From assembly GCA_024275015.1 (NCBI GenBank), contig JAJRZW010000022.1:1-64000 (forward strand): a stretch of DNA of 64,000 nt. Direction: 5' to 3'. Source of the DNA: Deltaproteobacteria bacterium. GTDB lineage: Bacteria > Desulfobacterota > Desulfobulbia > Desulfobulbales > JAJRZW01. The notes beneath the pieces are model-generated. The model made no database searches. It was not told the origin of the DNA and was given only the letters and a program-made list of their open reading frames with translations. Each line of letters begins with the position of its first letter. Position 1 is the stretch's first letter. Shown here one piece after another: positions 21,478-31,131 of this stretch. A program made the position numbers and the translations under genes.

Positions 21478-21544
21478 CATCCTTGCATACAGTCCGTTGA
21501 AAAACGGACTGTATGCAAGGATGGACGGCTTTTTCAACGGTCTG
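21478..21544. repeat. Family A remnant A4 with a perfect 21-bp inverted repeat
   Basis: CATCCTTGCATACAGTCCGTT-GAAA-AACGGACTGTATGCAAGGATG followed by GACGGCTTTTTCAACGGTCTGA. Confidence 0.9.
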
Positions 21545-21725
21545 ATATGATCCGACCTCAGACGCTCACGAATTCAGGTGACAGAGAAAATATCTGCTTT
21601 TCCGGATCTTGGTGATATGTTAACTTCCACCTTTCGGCAAGGCAATATCTATTAAATGTCAGGGGTTCAGTCTGCCTTTGGGGCGGGCTGTAAATTGGTC
21701 TGGTTTACCGGGGTGAGTTTATAAA

Positions 21726-22447
21726 ATGTTTGCGCGTCTGCGGGGGCTTGTCTTTCTTGTCTTTTTTCCTCCCCTTACCATGGCCTGTAGTCTCGCGACT
21801 CTGGTCACGGCATTATTATTTCGCCTGTCAGCGGAAAGATGCGCTGTTATTCCCCGGATATGGGGGCGGATTGGGCTCCTGATTTCCGGGGTCCGGGTTT
21901 TTGTCAGGGGGGGGAGAATGTCGTCCCTGGTCGTTCCTGTATCTTTGCCGCCAACCATCAGAGTCAATTTGATATCTTTGCCCTTCAGGGATATTTTCCT
22001 TTTGATTTTCGCTGGCTTGCGAAAAAGGAGTTGTTCCGGATTCCTTTTTTTGGTCCGGCGATGATCAGGGCCGGACATATCCCGGTGGACCGGGCTCACG
22101 GCCGCAAGGCCTTGAAGAGTCTTGATGCCGCCGCCGAGCGGATCAGCACCGGGACCTCGGTGATTATCTTTCCCGAGGGAACCCGCAGTGTTGACGGCCG
22201 CCTCGGCGAATTCAAGACCGGGGCGATGATTCTTGCGATTAAGGCCGGAGTCCCCTTGGTTCCGGTCGCTATCTGCGGCAGTCATGAGATCCTGCCCAAA
22301 GGCGCCTTTCTCGCCCGTCCCGGGCGGGTGGCCATAAGGATTGGTCGTCCCATTGAAACCGTGGGGATGAAGCTGAAGGACAAGACCGCCCTGGCCGCGG
22401 AACTGCATGCCGCGGTTGAGTCCCTTCTGGATCAGGGGGTGGGGTAA
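21726..22447 (+). CDS. 1-acylglycerol-3-phosphate acyltransferase-like; frame interrupted at a G8 tract (21907-21914)
   Basis: N-terminal frame MFARLRGLVFLVFFPP...LLISGVRVFVRGGR joins the -1 frame ENVVPGRSCIFAANHQSQFDIFAL...IIFPEGTRS (NHxxxxD and EGTRS motifs). Confidence 0.8.
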
Positions 22448-23349
22448 AGAAAGCTCACGCGGCCGTTGTCGTCTATCCCGCATTCACACCCCACCGGCAG
22501 CGGCAGGTTCCGCTGACCGTGACCGCAGGCAAGGCCGGTGAAGATGGCGCATTTGCCCGCCGTGGCCTCGGCGGCCAGACCTGCGGTTATCTCCGGGTCC
22601 ATGACTTCCCCGTTCAGGATGAAATCGCCGAGAACCACGGCGGCGGCCGTTGCAAGCGCCCCTGACTGTCTGAGTTGTTGAAACATGCGGTCGAGGCGGT
22701 ATGGCGGTTCGTTTACGTCCTCGAAAAAGACGATGGCGCCGCTGAAGTCAACCGCGTGGGGGGTGCCCAGGAGATGGGTCATGACACTGAGGTTGCCGCC
22801 CAGTAATTGTCCCCGCGCCGTTTTGCCGTGTAAGGCGTTAAGCGGCGGTGGCGGTGGTGGCGGCGTGCCCTGGAGGAGGGCGAGGGTCCATTTCCGGCTC
22901 AGGGGGTCGACCATGGCGATATTTGTCGCCATGGGAGCGTGAAAGGTGATCATTCCGGTACGGGTTGAGATGAGGTTGAGGAGGATGGAGACATCGCTTG
23001 CGCCGCAGATGATCCTGGGGTTAGCGCGGAATATCTCCGGGTCGATACCGGGCAGGAGCCTTTGACAGCCATAACCGCCCCGGGCCGCGAGTATGGCGCT
23101 GTTATCGGCGGCGGATGCCGCGGCCATGAGTTCCGCCAGACGCTCATCATCGTCACCGGCAAGGTATCCCCATTTGCTCCGGCGTATTTGCGGGGGGATG
23201 ATGCTCAGCCCCCCCCGGCGCATGATCTCACGGCCTTTATCAAGGGCGTCCCGGTCAACGATCGGCCCGGCCGGACTTATGATTCGCACTCCGCCGCCGG
23301 CGGACATCGGCGGCATGAAGGGACGCGGGCGCTCAGGCGTTTCTTGCAT
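22432..23349 (-). CDS. LD-carboxypeptidase (S66 family)
   Basis: RIISPAGPI, ILAARGGYGCQRLLPGID, IICGASDVSILLN, GQLLGGNLSVMTHLLGTP. Confidence 0.88.
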   Translation of the reverse strand: MQETPERPRPFMPPMSAGGGVRIISPAGPIVDRDALDKGREIMRRGGLSIIPPQIRRSKWGYLAGDDDERLAELMAAASAADNSAILAARGGYGCQRLLPGIDPEIFRANPRIICGASDVSILLNLISTRTGMITFHAPMATNIAMVDPLSRKWTLALLQGTPPPPPPPLNALHGKTARGQLLGGNLSVMTHLLGTPHAVDFSGAIVFFEDVNEPPYRLDRMFQQLRQSGALATAAAVVLGDFILNGEVMDPEITAGLAAEATAGKCAIFTGLACGHGQRNLPLPVGCECGIDDNGRVSFLYPTP

Positions 23350-24100
23350 GGATTGTCCTCAGACCTTCAAGGGTAAGCAGGGGATCAACCTCTTCTATTT
23401 CAGGGACGTGGGCGGCGATGATCGCGGCCATGCCGCCGGTGGCGATTACCTTCGGGGCCTGTTCCATCTCCCGGCTCAATCTCCGCAGCAGCCCCTGGAC
23501 CAGACCGGCGTATCCGTAAATTACCCCGGACGCCATCGCGGTTTCGGTGTTGCGGCCGAGGGCGGTTGTCGGCGGTCGGCTGATATCTACCCGGGGGAGT
23601 TTCGCGGTTTTATTTCGCAGGGCCTCAAGGGAGATGGCAAGCCCGGGTGCAATGGCCCCACCGAGATATTCTCCGGCAGCGGAGACGCAGTCAAAGGTGG
23701 TGGCGGTGCCGAAATCCACCACGATCAGTTCTCTCCGGTAGCGGGTGAAGGCGGCGGCGCTGTTCACCAGTCGGTCGGCCCCGACTTCGGCCGGGTTGTC
23801 GGTTGCGATTGTGATTCCGGTATCGGTGTCCGCGTCCACCAGCATCGGGGGGCGGGCAAACAGGATCTCGAGGCATGATGCCATCGCCGGATTAAGCTGC
23901 GGCACCACACTGGCCATGGCAATACCGGAAATATCATCAGTGGCGATGGCGGCCAGGGTAAGGAGATGATGGAAAAGGCAGGAAAGCTCGTCGGCGGTGG
24001 CCCGGGCTTCAGTCCGCCAGCGCCAGCTTTTGCGGATTTCTGTGGCGGCGAATATTCCCGCGACCGTGTGGGAGTTGCCGATGTCGACGGTCAGGAGCAT
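23333..24100 (-). CDS. coaX: Type III pantothenate kinase
   Basis: MLLTVDIGNSHTVAGIF, GADRLVNSAAAFTRY, VVDFGTATTFDCVSAAGEYLGGAIAPGL. Confidence 0.95.
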   Translation of the reverse strand: MLLTVDIGNSHTVAGIFAATEIRKSWRWRTEARATADELSCLFHHLLTLAAIATDDISGIAMASVVPQLNPAMASCLEILFARPPMLVDADTDTGITIATDNPAEVGADRLVNSAAAFTRYRRELIVVDFGTATTFDCVSAAGEYLGGAIAPGLAISLEALRNKTAKLPRVDISRPPTTALGRNTETAMASGVIYGYAGLVQGLLRRLSREMEQAPKVIATGGMAAIIAAHVPEIEEVDPLLTLEGLRTIHARNA

Positions 24101-24124
24101 GGTCGTTGTCCCGGATGCGGCTTT

Positions 24125-24904
24125 TCAGGATATTATTTCAACCCTCATTATTATCAGTGGATCGACCCCGTCGGTCCAGTGAAATTCGAGACTGTAGGCT
24201 CCCGGGGCCTTCAGGTAGTCGGAGATGTCTACGGTGACCGGTCTCAGGCGTGACCAGGTAGAGACATCACGGGTCGCTTCTCTGAAAAAGCTTTTTTTCC
24301 ATTTCGCGATTTTTCGTCTGCGGCCATCAGGGGATGTCAGCCATATCTCACCGTAAGTATCGGTAGAATTCCGGCCGCCGGCCCAATAGATAAGAGTGCC
24401 TTTTTTGCTGGTCGCCGTCAGGGTGAAGTTGTATATGTTCCCCTTGGAAAAGTCCGGGGTTCCGGCTGTCCCTCTGTGGTTGATGACGATGGTCCGGGGG
24501 ATATGCTTTTTTATTGCCGCCGCCGGGGCGGTGACCGGATCGACGACGGCCGCGGGCTCAGGGGAGGAAACCGCTCCCGTGGCCCTGGTCGCCGCGTCGC
24601 TTGCTATTTCTCCTTCGCCAAGGACGGCGTCGTTGGCCCGGCGGAGTTCCTTTCTGACCGCGTTTATGCTCGTCCGGTCACGGCCGTTGCCGCGCATGTA
24701 ATACTCAAGCGAGGTCAGGTTTTTGATGTAATCATTTAATAATTCCCGGCGCCGGGCGCTGTTGGTCGCGCCTTGCCATTTGCCGGTAAATACCTGTCGC
24801 ATTTCCCGGAGCTCGGGAGGGGGCGCGGCGACACTGTTACCGACAAAGGGAATCGTGGCAATCAGAGATAATAATGCCAGGACGGTAAGGGTTCTTTTAA
24901 ACAT
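24125..24904 (-). CDS. Exported protein of unknown function
   Basis: Signal peptide MFKRTLTVLALLSLIATIPFVGNSVAA; no recognised domain. Confidence 0.6.
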   Translation of the reverse strand: MFKRTLTVLALLSLIATIPFVGNSVAAPPPELREMRQVFTGKWQGATNSARRRELLNDYIKNLTSLEYYMRGNGRDRTSINAVRKELRRANDAVLGEGEIASDAATRATGAVSSPEPAAVVDPVTAPAAAIKKHIPRTIVINHRGTAGTPDFSKGNIYNFTLTATSKKGTLIYWAGGRNSTDTYGEIWLTSPDGRRRKIAKWKKSFFREATRDVSTWSRLRPVTVDISDYLKAPGAYSLEFHWTDGVDPLIIMRVEIIS

Positions 24905-25028
24905 GAATAACGGGACCTTAATATACGAATAGTGATGATTTGGTTAAATCCAACAGGTAATGTTAATAATCTATTAACCTGTCTCTGTCCAGAATATGGT
25001 CTTTTTGCCCGCCCGTCCGTGAGTCTTG

Positions 25029-25781
25029 TCAATGTTTTCGCTTCCGTTTTCCGGCCGGGTTTTTATTGGCGGCCTGTCGCGGCGCGCTGCCCCCCGGGGG
25101 GAGGACGTCTTTGTCCCGGGCGGCGACAAAGATGAAACGGGATTGGGCTTTGTTGCCCTTATGGGCCGGGACCCGGAAACGGCGGACGTGGAAGCCGCAA
25201 CTCGTCAGACTTTCCTCAAAGTCTTTGTTCGGTCCTGACGACCATACCGCGAGGCATCCACTCTTGCCCAGAGCCTGGCTGCAGGCTATGATCCCTTTAT
25301 AACCGTATAGACGGTTGTTGCCGCCATAGGTCAGGGCCTCGGGGCCGTTGTCGATATCGAGCAGGATCGCGTCAAAGCTGTTTTTCTCCTGTGAGAGGAT
25401 ATTGACTATATCGTCGATTTTCAGTTCGACCCGGGGGTCGGCAAGGGGGTGACGGTTTAACGCTCCGATGAATTCACGGTTCCAGTCGGCCACCGCGGCC
25501 ATGAGTTCGGCGACGACGATGGTGGCGTCAGGCTCGAGAAGGTCAAGGGTCTGACGCAGGGTATAACCCATCCCGAGACCGCCGATCAGGACGCGGCGAT
25601 TTTTACCTTCGGCCAGATGTCTGCAGCCAAGTCGCGCCAGTTCAAGCTCTGATTCATGCCGGCGGCTGTGCATCAGGTCGTGACCGTTGATCTTTATAAA
25701 GAAGTCACGGTCGTGACGGTACAGTTCCATTCTGCCCCCGTCCGGGGTGGTGGCGGAGGCCAGTTTTGTTTGTGGTTTCAT
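25029..25781 (-). CDS. Spermidine synthase-like methyltransferase-fold protein
   Basis: RRVLIGGLGMGYTLRQTLDLLEPDATIVVAEL, FDAILLDIDNGPE. Confidence 0.75.
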   Translation of the reverse strand: MKPQTKLASATTPDGGRMELYRHDRDFFIKINGHDLMHSRRHESELELARLGCRHLAEGKNRRVLIGGLGMGYTLRQTLDLLEPDATIVVAELMAAVADWNREFIGALNRHPLADPRVELKIDDIVNILSQEKNSFDAILLDIDNGPEALTYGGNNRLYGYKGIIACSQALGKSGCLAVWSSGPNKDFEESLTSCGFHVRRFRVPAHKGNKAQSRFIFVAARDKDVLPPGGSAPRQAANKNPAGKRKRKH

Positions 25782-25815
25782 GGGCTAAGACTCATTAAGA
25801 TACGGAACGAATTTC

Positions 25816-26022
25816 ATGGGTGATAAGGAAAAGAAATCATACTCCCGCCGCCGTCGGGGCGGGGAGTTCCAATGTCATTGCTGTAAAAAGGTGCTGCCGT
25901 TCTGCTGGAATTGTCTCTGCGGTTTTCAGATCTGCGACGACTGTTTTCGTGAGAACCGCTGGGGCCTGAGCAACGGACCTACCTGGGTGTGTCCGGACTG
26001 TGGCCGGGTAAGAATGACATGA
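25816..26022 (+). CDS. Small Cys-rich putative zinc-binding protein
   Basis: 68 aa, multiple CxxC (CHCC, CWNC, CDDC, CPDC); convergent 3' overlap with thiD. Confidence 0.65.
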   Translation: MGDKEKKSYSRRRRGGEFQCHCCKKVLPFCWNCLCGFQICDDCFRENRWGLSNGPTWVCPDCGRVRMT

Positions 26023-26812
26023 GCGCCGTTCCGGTTGACGGGGTGAAGGTATTGGCTAAAAGGTGGTCCATCAGGCGGGATGCCTCTCCGAAGGCGGGAA
26101 CAATGCCGTAATCCCGGGCTGAAAATCCGGCGATGAGCGCGGCGAAAACACAGCCGGTGCCGTGCGGTGATGATTGTCGCCGGGGGCGGGTGGCGCGGAC
26201 ACCCTCAATCGCATGACCGTTCTCGTTCTTTAAAAAAAGGCGGTCGCAGACGGTCTCTTTGTGTTCACGGAAATGGCCGCCTTTAAGGACAACTCCGCTG
26301 AGCCGGGGATTATCAGCGAACAGACCTGAGATCAGGGCAACGGCCGCGGCCGGGGTCTCCGCCTTCCCGTCGGTTAAGAGTTCAAGCTCCATGCGGTTCG
26401 GGGTGACGACCGTTGCCCGGGCGATTAATTCCCGGGTGGCGTCAAGGTCGGGATCGCGGCAGAGGTCGGTTTTGTCGGAGGCCCGGATTACCGGATCGCA
26501 GACTATTTCGCCGGGAAAATCATCAAGGATGGCGGTCATGGCCCGGGCATTGGCGGCGCTGCCCATCATTCCGGTCTTGATTACTCCGACATTGAGGTCA
26601 GTCAATACCGCTCTGACCTGTTCGGTAAGCAATTGCGGCTCAAGGGGAAAAACCCGGCTGACTCCGAGGCTGTTCTGGACCGTGATCGCGGTCGCGGCCG
26701 TGGCCCCGTAGACCCCTGTCATAGTAAGGGCCTTGAGATCGGCCTGAAGACCGGCGCCGCCGCAGGGGTCGGAACCGGCGACACTGAGAACAATGGGAAC
26801 GGTGGCGGACAT
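25979..26812 (-). CDS. thiD: Hydroxymethylpyrimidine/phosphomethylpyrimidine kinase
   Basis: SVAGSDPCGGAGLQADLKALTMTGVYGATAATAITVQNS, HGTGCVFAALIAG. Confidence 0.94.
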   Translation of the reverse strand: MSATVPIVLSVAGSDPCGGAGLQADLKALTMTGVYGATAATAITVQNSLGVSRVFPLEPQLLTEQVRAVLTDLNVGVIKTGMMGSAANARAMTAILDDFPGEIVCDPVIRASDKTDLCRDPDLDATRELIARATVVTPNRMELELLTDGKAETPAAAVALISGLFADNPRLSGVVLKGGHFREHKETVCDRLFLKNENGHAIEGVRATRPRRQSSPHGTGCVFAALIAGFSARDYGIVPAFGEASRLMDHLLANTFTPSTGTALMSFLPGHSPDTPR

Positions 26813-26866
26813 TTTTAAACCATCCCGGGGTGACGGCGGTTTTTTCCGAAGCCCAGGTTTTATATT

Positions 26867-27367
26867 TCAGCAGCCGCAGTCGGAGTCGCCGGAACAACCG
26901 CAGCCACAACCGGCCGGGGGGAGTTGTCCGGGTCTGACCTCTTTCAGGGTCAGTTTGAAGCGCAGGTCCTTGCCGGCCAGGGGATGATTGAAATCCATGG
27001 TGACCTTATCGCCATTAATCGCCGTTACCATGGCCGGGAATTTATGGCTCTGTCCCTCTTTCTCCATGGTCATCGCCAGGACCATGCCCGGTTCCGGGTC
27101 GATATCGTCGCCAAGGTTATTGCGGTCGAGATCAAAGATCATCTCCTCGTTCCTTTCGCCGTAGGCATTGGCCGCCGGGATGTTGATCTCGGTACTGCCG
27201 CCCACCGTCAGAGCCACTACCGCTTCCTCAAAGGCCGGCAGTACCGCCTCGGTGCCGATCTGAAATTCCAGGGGACCGTTGTCGCGGGTGGTGTCGAATA
27301 TTTCCCCGTTATCAAGGAAACCTTCATATTCCACTACTACCAGATCATTGGCGTTTATTTTGTCCAT
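26867..27367 (-). CDS. SlyD-like FKBP-type peptidyl-prolyl isomerase with Cys-rich tail
   Basis: VEYEGFLDNGEIFDTT...GPLEFQIGTEAVLPAFEEAV, NAYGERNEE, DFNHPLAGKDLRF; tail GCGCGCSGDSDCGC. Confidence 0.9.
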   Translation of the reverse strand: MDKINANDLVVVEYEGFLDNGEIFDTTRDNGPLEFQIGTEAVLPAFEEAVVALTVGGSTEINIPAANAYGERNEEMIFDLDRNNLGDDIDPEPGMVLAMTMEKEGQSHKFPAMVTAINGDKVTMDFNHPLAGKDLRFKLTLKEVRPGQLPPAGCGCGCSGDSDCGC

Positions 27368-27418
27368 TTTGTTTCTCCTGTGAATTCTATCGGGTTTCCA
27401 TCCCCGGACGATTACCAG

Positions 27419-27565
27419 TTCGTTGAAAAAACTGACTGTACGCGGCTGATGTCCGCGCCGTCGATTTTGCCGGGTTGAAAACTCCGGTGAAATCGAGAGA
27501 TTGGCCAGGACTTGTTTTGGTCAACCGGAGTTGGAAAAGTCATGGACGACTTTTTCAACGGACCT
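27419..27565. repeat. Family A element, copy A5 (inverted orientation)
   Basis: CGTTGAAAAAACTGACTGTACGCGGCTGATGTCCGCGCCGTCGATTTTGCCGGG...AAGTCATGGACGACTTTTTCAACGGAC. Confidence 0.87.
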
Positions 27566-27912
27566 GTTGCGAAAACATAAGTGGTAAGAAATAACCAAGA
27601 CGGCATAAAAACGTTATTTTCTCCGTTTGTCAACCGGGGATGTCTTTCCCCAGGGCTGTTGTTCCTTTTTCAAACAGTGTCACCGGCACCCCTGATTTCG
27701 GCCCGGGTTAATTGTCCGGGTGGAGCAGGGGGTCGATTTCGTCATGGCCGCGGTGCTGTCTGCGGCGTCGATGATTCTATTGATCAGGTGGTCAAACACC
27801 CGGGCCGCGAGGCCGGGAAGTTCTGGGGTGGCCAGGGAAGAAATACGATTAAATTGATATCTTATCGTATAGCCGGTTCAGGTTGGGGGTGTCGTTGATA
27901 CTGTTCATTATT

Positions 27913-28023
27913 GATGAAGTCGCGACAAGTCCCCGCTCCGGTTGAAAACGACGATTTTCGGGCGCCGGACTGTCGAAATGCCACAACGCCGGGTATGCAA
28001 GCGATCAATTAACCCCCATCTGA
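27913..28023. repeat. Degenerate family B element, copy B3
   Basis: GATGAAGTCGCGACAAGTCCCCGCTCCGGTTGAAAACGACGATTTTCGGGCG then diverges. Confidence 0.55.
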
Positions 28024-28179
28024 TGCAAAATAAATCGCATTCTGTAATGGTTTCAGGAACGCCGCCGTCAATAATAAAATGGATGATGGTCCGTACAAGC
28101 TTTTGACTAAGTTTCTGTCTGGTTGTATATTAACCGACTTCAGTAGCTGGCTTGTGGTCGTTTCTTCCCCTGTTTTATC

Positions 28180-28737
28180 TTGATTATTATGGATTTTGTC
28201 TGTGAAAAGTACAAAAAAAAGGTGAGGGGTGAAAATTCCGGCTGTGAACATCCGGGGGAGCATTGCAAGTTTCGTGATGGGTGCATGATTAATTTTATTG
28301 CCCGGGAAAACCGCCGCGAGGAGAGAACCGGCAACAGGGGCAGGGCAAAGACAGGGAAGATGGAAGAGCTTAACTTTGCTAAATCAGGCGGGCTTCTGCC
28401 GGCCATTGCTCAGGATCACAAGACCGGCGAGATCCTGATGCTGGCCTATATAAACCCCGAGTCATGGGCGGCGACGCTTGCCACCGGCAAGGCCTATTAC
28501 TGGAGTCGCAGCCGCAAGAAACTGTGGTTCAAGGGCGAAAGTTCGGGGCATGTGCAGATTGTTCACGAGATCCTGGTGGACTGTGATAATGATACCGTGG
28601 TGTTCAAGGTGGAACAGATTGGCGGCGCCGCCCGTCACACCGGCCACCGCAGTTGTTTTTTTCGTCGTCATCAGGACGGCGGTCTGAAGGTAATCAGCGA
28701 ACCGGTATTTGATCCGAAAGAGGTTTACGGTAAATGA
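28180..28737 (+). CDS. hisI: Phosphoribosyl-AMP cyclohydrolase with Cys-rich N-terminal extension
   Basis: [37 protein letters not shown]...[25 protein letters not shown]; preceded by [28 protein letters not shown]. Confidence 0.93.
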   Translation: MIIMDFVCEKYKKKVRGENSGCEHPGEHCKFRDGCMINFIARENRREERTGNRGRAKTGKMEELNFAKSGGLLPAIAQDHKTGEILMLAYINPESWAATLATGKAYYWSRSRKKLWFKGESSGHVQIVHEILVDCDNDTVVFKVEQIGGAARHTGHRSCFFRRHQDGGLKVISEPVFDPKEVYGK

Positions 28738-29606
28738 AGATTTTAAAACTCGGGCTGCCCAAGGGTAGTCTTGAAAAGGCGACCATTGAACTTTTTGCCA
28801 AGTCCGGCTGGCAGATAAAACTGGCCAGCCGCAATTATTTCCCCGAGGTCGACGACCCGGAGCTGTCTTGCTCCATCTGCCGTCCCCAGGAGATGAGCCG
28901 TTATGTGGAGCAGGGTATTCTCGACACCGGGATCACAGGTCACGACTGGATCCTTGAAAACGACTCAGACGTGGTGGTGGTTGATGATCTGGTCTATTCC
29001 AAGGTCAGCCGCAAGCCGACCCGCTGGGTCGTTGCCGTGCCCGGTGATTCCGACATCACCTGCATCAAAGACCTTGAGGGGAAAAAGATTTCAACCGAGC
29101 TCGTCGGCTATACCCGGAGATTCTTCAAGGAACAGGGGGTAAACGTCGAAATTGAGTTTTCCTGGGGGGCGACCGAGGCCAAGGTGGTAAGCGGCCTTGC
29201 CGACGCCATCGTCGAGGTCACCGAGACCGAAAGCACTATTCGCGCCCACGGTCTGCGAATTATCCACGAACTAATGACCTCAAACGCCCGGATCATTGCC
29301 AACCGCGTGGCCTGGAAAGATCCCTGGAAGCGGGAGAAGATTGAAAATATCGCTCTCCTTCTTCAGGCGGCACTCAGGGCCGACTGTATTGTCGGACTCA
29401 AGATGAACGTCTCCGCCGCCGGCCTTGACAAGGTTATAGAACTTCTGCCGAGCATGAACGCCCCCACTGTTTCTCCCCTTTACCAGAAAGATTGGTTTTC
29501 GGTGGAGACGGTTATCAGTGAGCACCAGGTGCGTGATCTGATCCCCAGGCTCATCAAGCGTGGCGCAGAGGGGATTGTCGAGTATTCCCTTAATAAGGTT
29601 ATCTGA
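28734..29606 (+). CDS. hisG: ATP phosphoribosyltransferase (long form)
   Basis: [68 protein letters not shown]. Confidence 0.95.
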   Translation: MKILKLGLPKGSLEKATIELFAKSGWQIKLASRNYFPEVDDPELSCSICRPQEMSRYVEQGILDTGITGHDWILENDSDVVVVDDLVYSKVSRKPTRWVVAVPGDSDITCIKDLEGKKISTELVGYTRRFFKEQGVNVEIEFSWGATEAKVVSGLADAIVEVTETESTIRAHGLRIIHELMTSNARIIANRVAWKDPWKREKIENIALLLQAALRADCIVGLKMNVSAAGLDKVIELLPSMNAPTVSPLYQKDWFSVETVISEHQVRDLIPRLIKRGAEGIVEYSLNKVI

Positions 29607-29608
29607 AG

Positions 29609-30217
29609 ATGGACGTAACCCCGGCCGCGGCCGCCCTTGATCCTCCGAATAACTGCCGTTTTGTCAAGAGCGTGGTCAGCCTCTCCGGCCTTCCCCTTGA
29701 TGGCTGGCCCGAGATTGCCTTTGCCGGACGCTCGAATGTGGGCAAGTCAAGCCTGATGAACCGCCTTTTGAACCGCCGCAACCTGGTCAAGGTCAGCGGT
29801 CGACCGGGATGCACCCGTTGTCTTAATTATTTTGCCGTTGACGACAGTCTGTATCTGGTGGATTTGCCTGGCTACGGTTTTGCCCGGGTGTCGGCGCGGA
29901 TGAAGCGGGAATGGCAGGAGCTGGTCAGTGCTTATCTTGAGAGCAGACGTGAGCTTGCCGGGGTGGTGCTGATTGTTGACATCCGCCATGAGGCCAAGGC
30001 CAGCGATCGGCAGATGGTTGTCTGGTTCAGGGAGCAGGGGGCGTCTTTTCTGGTGGTATACACCAAGGCCGACAAACTCTCGGGTAACAAGGTTTCCCGC
30101 CAGGCCGCCATCCTTGACGAAGGGCTTGCGATCACCGCCGCTGACCGTCTTGTCTTTTCCGCCAAGAGCGGTCATGGACGGGAGGAACTTCTTTACAAGC
30201 TGCGGTCATTTTTGTAA
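29609..30217 (+). CDS. engB: Ribosome biogenesis GTP-binding protein YihA/YsxC
   Basis: EIAFAGRSNVGKSSLMNRLLNR, GCTRCLNYFAV, LVDLPGYGFARV, TKADKL. Confidence 0.93.
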   Translation: MDVTPAAAALDPPNNCRFVKSVVSLSGLPLDGWPEIAFAGRSNVGKSSLMNRLLNRRNLVKVSGRPGCTRCLNYFAVDDSLYLVDLPGYGFARVSARMKREWQELVSAYLESRRELAGVVLIVDIRHEAKASDRQMVVWFREQGASFLVVYTKADKLSGNKVSRQAAILDEGLAITAADRLVFSAKSGHGREELLYKLRSFL

Positions 30218-30242
30218 CAATATTGTTTTTCCGGGATAATAG

Positions 30243-30390
30243 AGTGTTGAAAAAGCCGTCCTGGCTTTTTCAATCGCCGGTTGGATAAAACAAGTTTCAT
30301 TCAACCTCTCGATTCCATCGGTTTTTTCAACCCGGCAAAATCGGCGGCGCGGACATCTGCCGCGACCAGCCCGTTTTTCAACGGGCTGAT
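30243..30390. repeat. Family A element, copy A6
   Basis: GTGTTGAAAAAGCCGTCCTGGCTTTTTCAA...CAGCCCGTTTTTCAACGGGCTGAT. Confidence 0.88.
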
Positions 30391-30413
30391 AAAGGCGATA
30401 CCTTGATGAGGCG

Positions 30414-30668
30414 ATGACAATGGTTAAGGAAATTCTCTGCTGGGAGATCATGGGTTGCGGCAAGAAGGGTGTCTGTCCCGCGACCATTGACCATAGCCGT
30501 CCATGCTGGGAGGTGGCCCGGACGATGAATGATTATCGCAGCGCCATGAACGTCTGTTGTGATTGTCTGGTGTTCATGATGAGCCACGATGCCCTTTCCG
30601 CACCCGAGATATCAAGGATCATGGAAAACAGGGGGCTTGGCGAGTCTACCTGTCCCCTTTCAGACTGA
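30414..30668 (+). CDS. Small two-CW motif protein
   Basis: 84 aa, ILCWEIMGCGKKGVCPAT...RPCWEVA...CCDC. Confidence 0.7.
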   Translation: MTMVKEILCWEIMGCGKKGVCPATIDHSRPCWEVARTMNDYRSAMNVCCDCLVFMMSHDALSAPEISRIMENRGLGESTCPLSD

Positions 30669-30769
30669 GGCATCCATTTTCACGCTTTCTGTCGGCGTGG
30701 TCGTTGTCCCCTCAAACCCTGACCAAGGGACAGGTCCTTGCAATGCCCGTAAAGCTTTAACCCCGGATC

Positions 30770-31075
30770 CTATCTGCATATATCGGCGTTTTTTCTGCTT
30801 GCCGCCAGGCATCGGGCCAGGGCCTCGATTTCGTCTTTTTCCATTATCGCCCCGTGGCTGACCATTCTTTTGATCGTCGTCCGCCATTTTCTCCTGTTTC
30901 TGCGTCCCAGTTGGGCGCAGATCCTGCTCTTGTAGTGGCAGGTCTCGCATTTGTTGTTAACGACGGCGACGCAGTTGAATTTTTTCTTGTCGCTGTTTGT
31001 CTTTTTTGTTGCGCCGGTGGCTACGACAGCGGTTCCGAGGACAATAATAATCAACAGCAGGATGGTTTTTTTCAT
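30770..31075 (-). CDS. Small exported putative c-type cytochrome (one CXXCH)
   Basis: Signal peptide MKKTILLLIIIVLGTAVVATGA; KCETCHYKSRICAQLGRRNRRKWRTTIKRMVSHGA. Confidence 0.65.
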   Translation of the reverse strand: MKKTILLLIIIVLGTAVVATGATKKTNSDKKKFNCVAVVNNKCETCHYKSRICAQLGRRNRRKWRTTIKRMVSHGAIMEKDEIEALARCLAASRKNADICR

Positions 31076-31131
31076 GGTTTCTCCTATTGTTCCAGGCCGA
31101 TCCGGGAGGGGACGGTTATCAACTTGAAAAA

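Noticed and set aside
22800-22870. Poly-proline run (PPPPPPP) in the LD-carboxypeptidase
   Set aside because: Simple codon-rich linker; similar run in purC; only implies EF-P dependence, not a novel feature.
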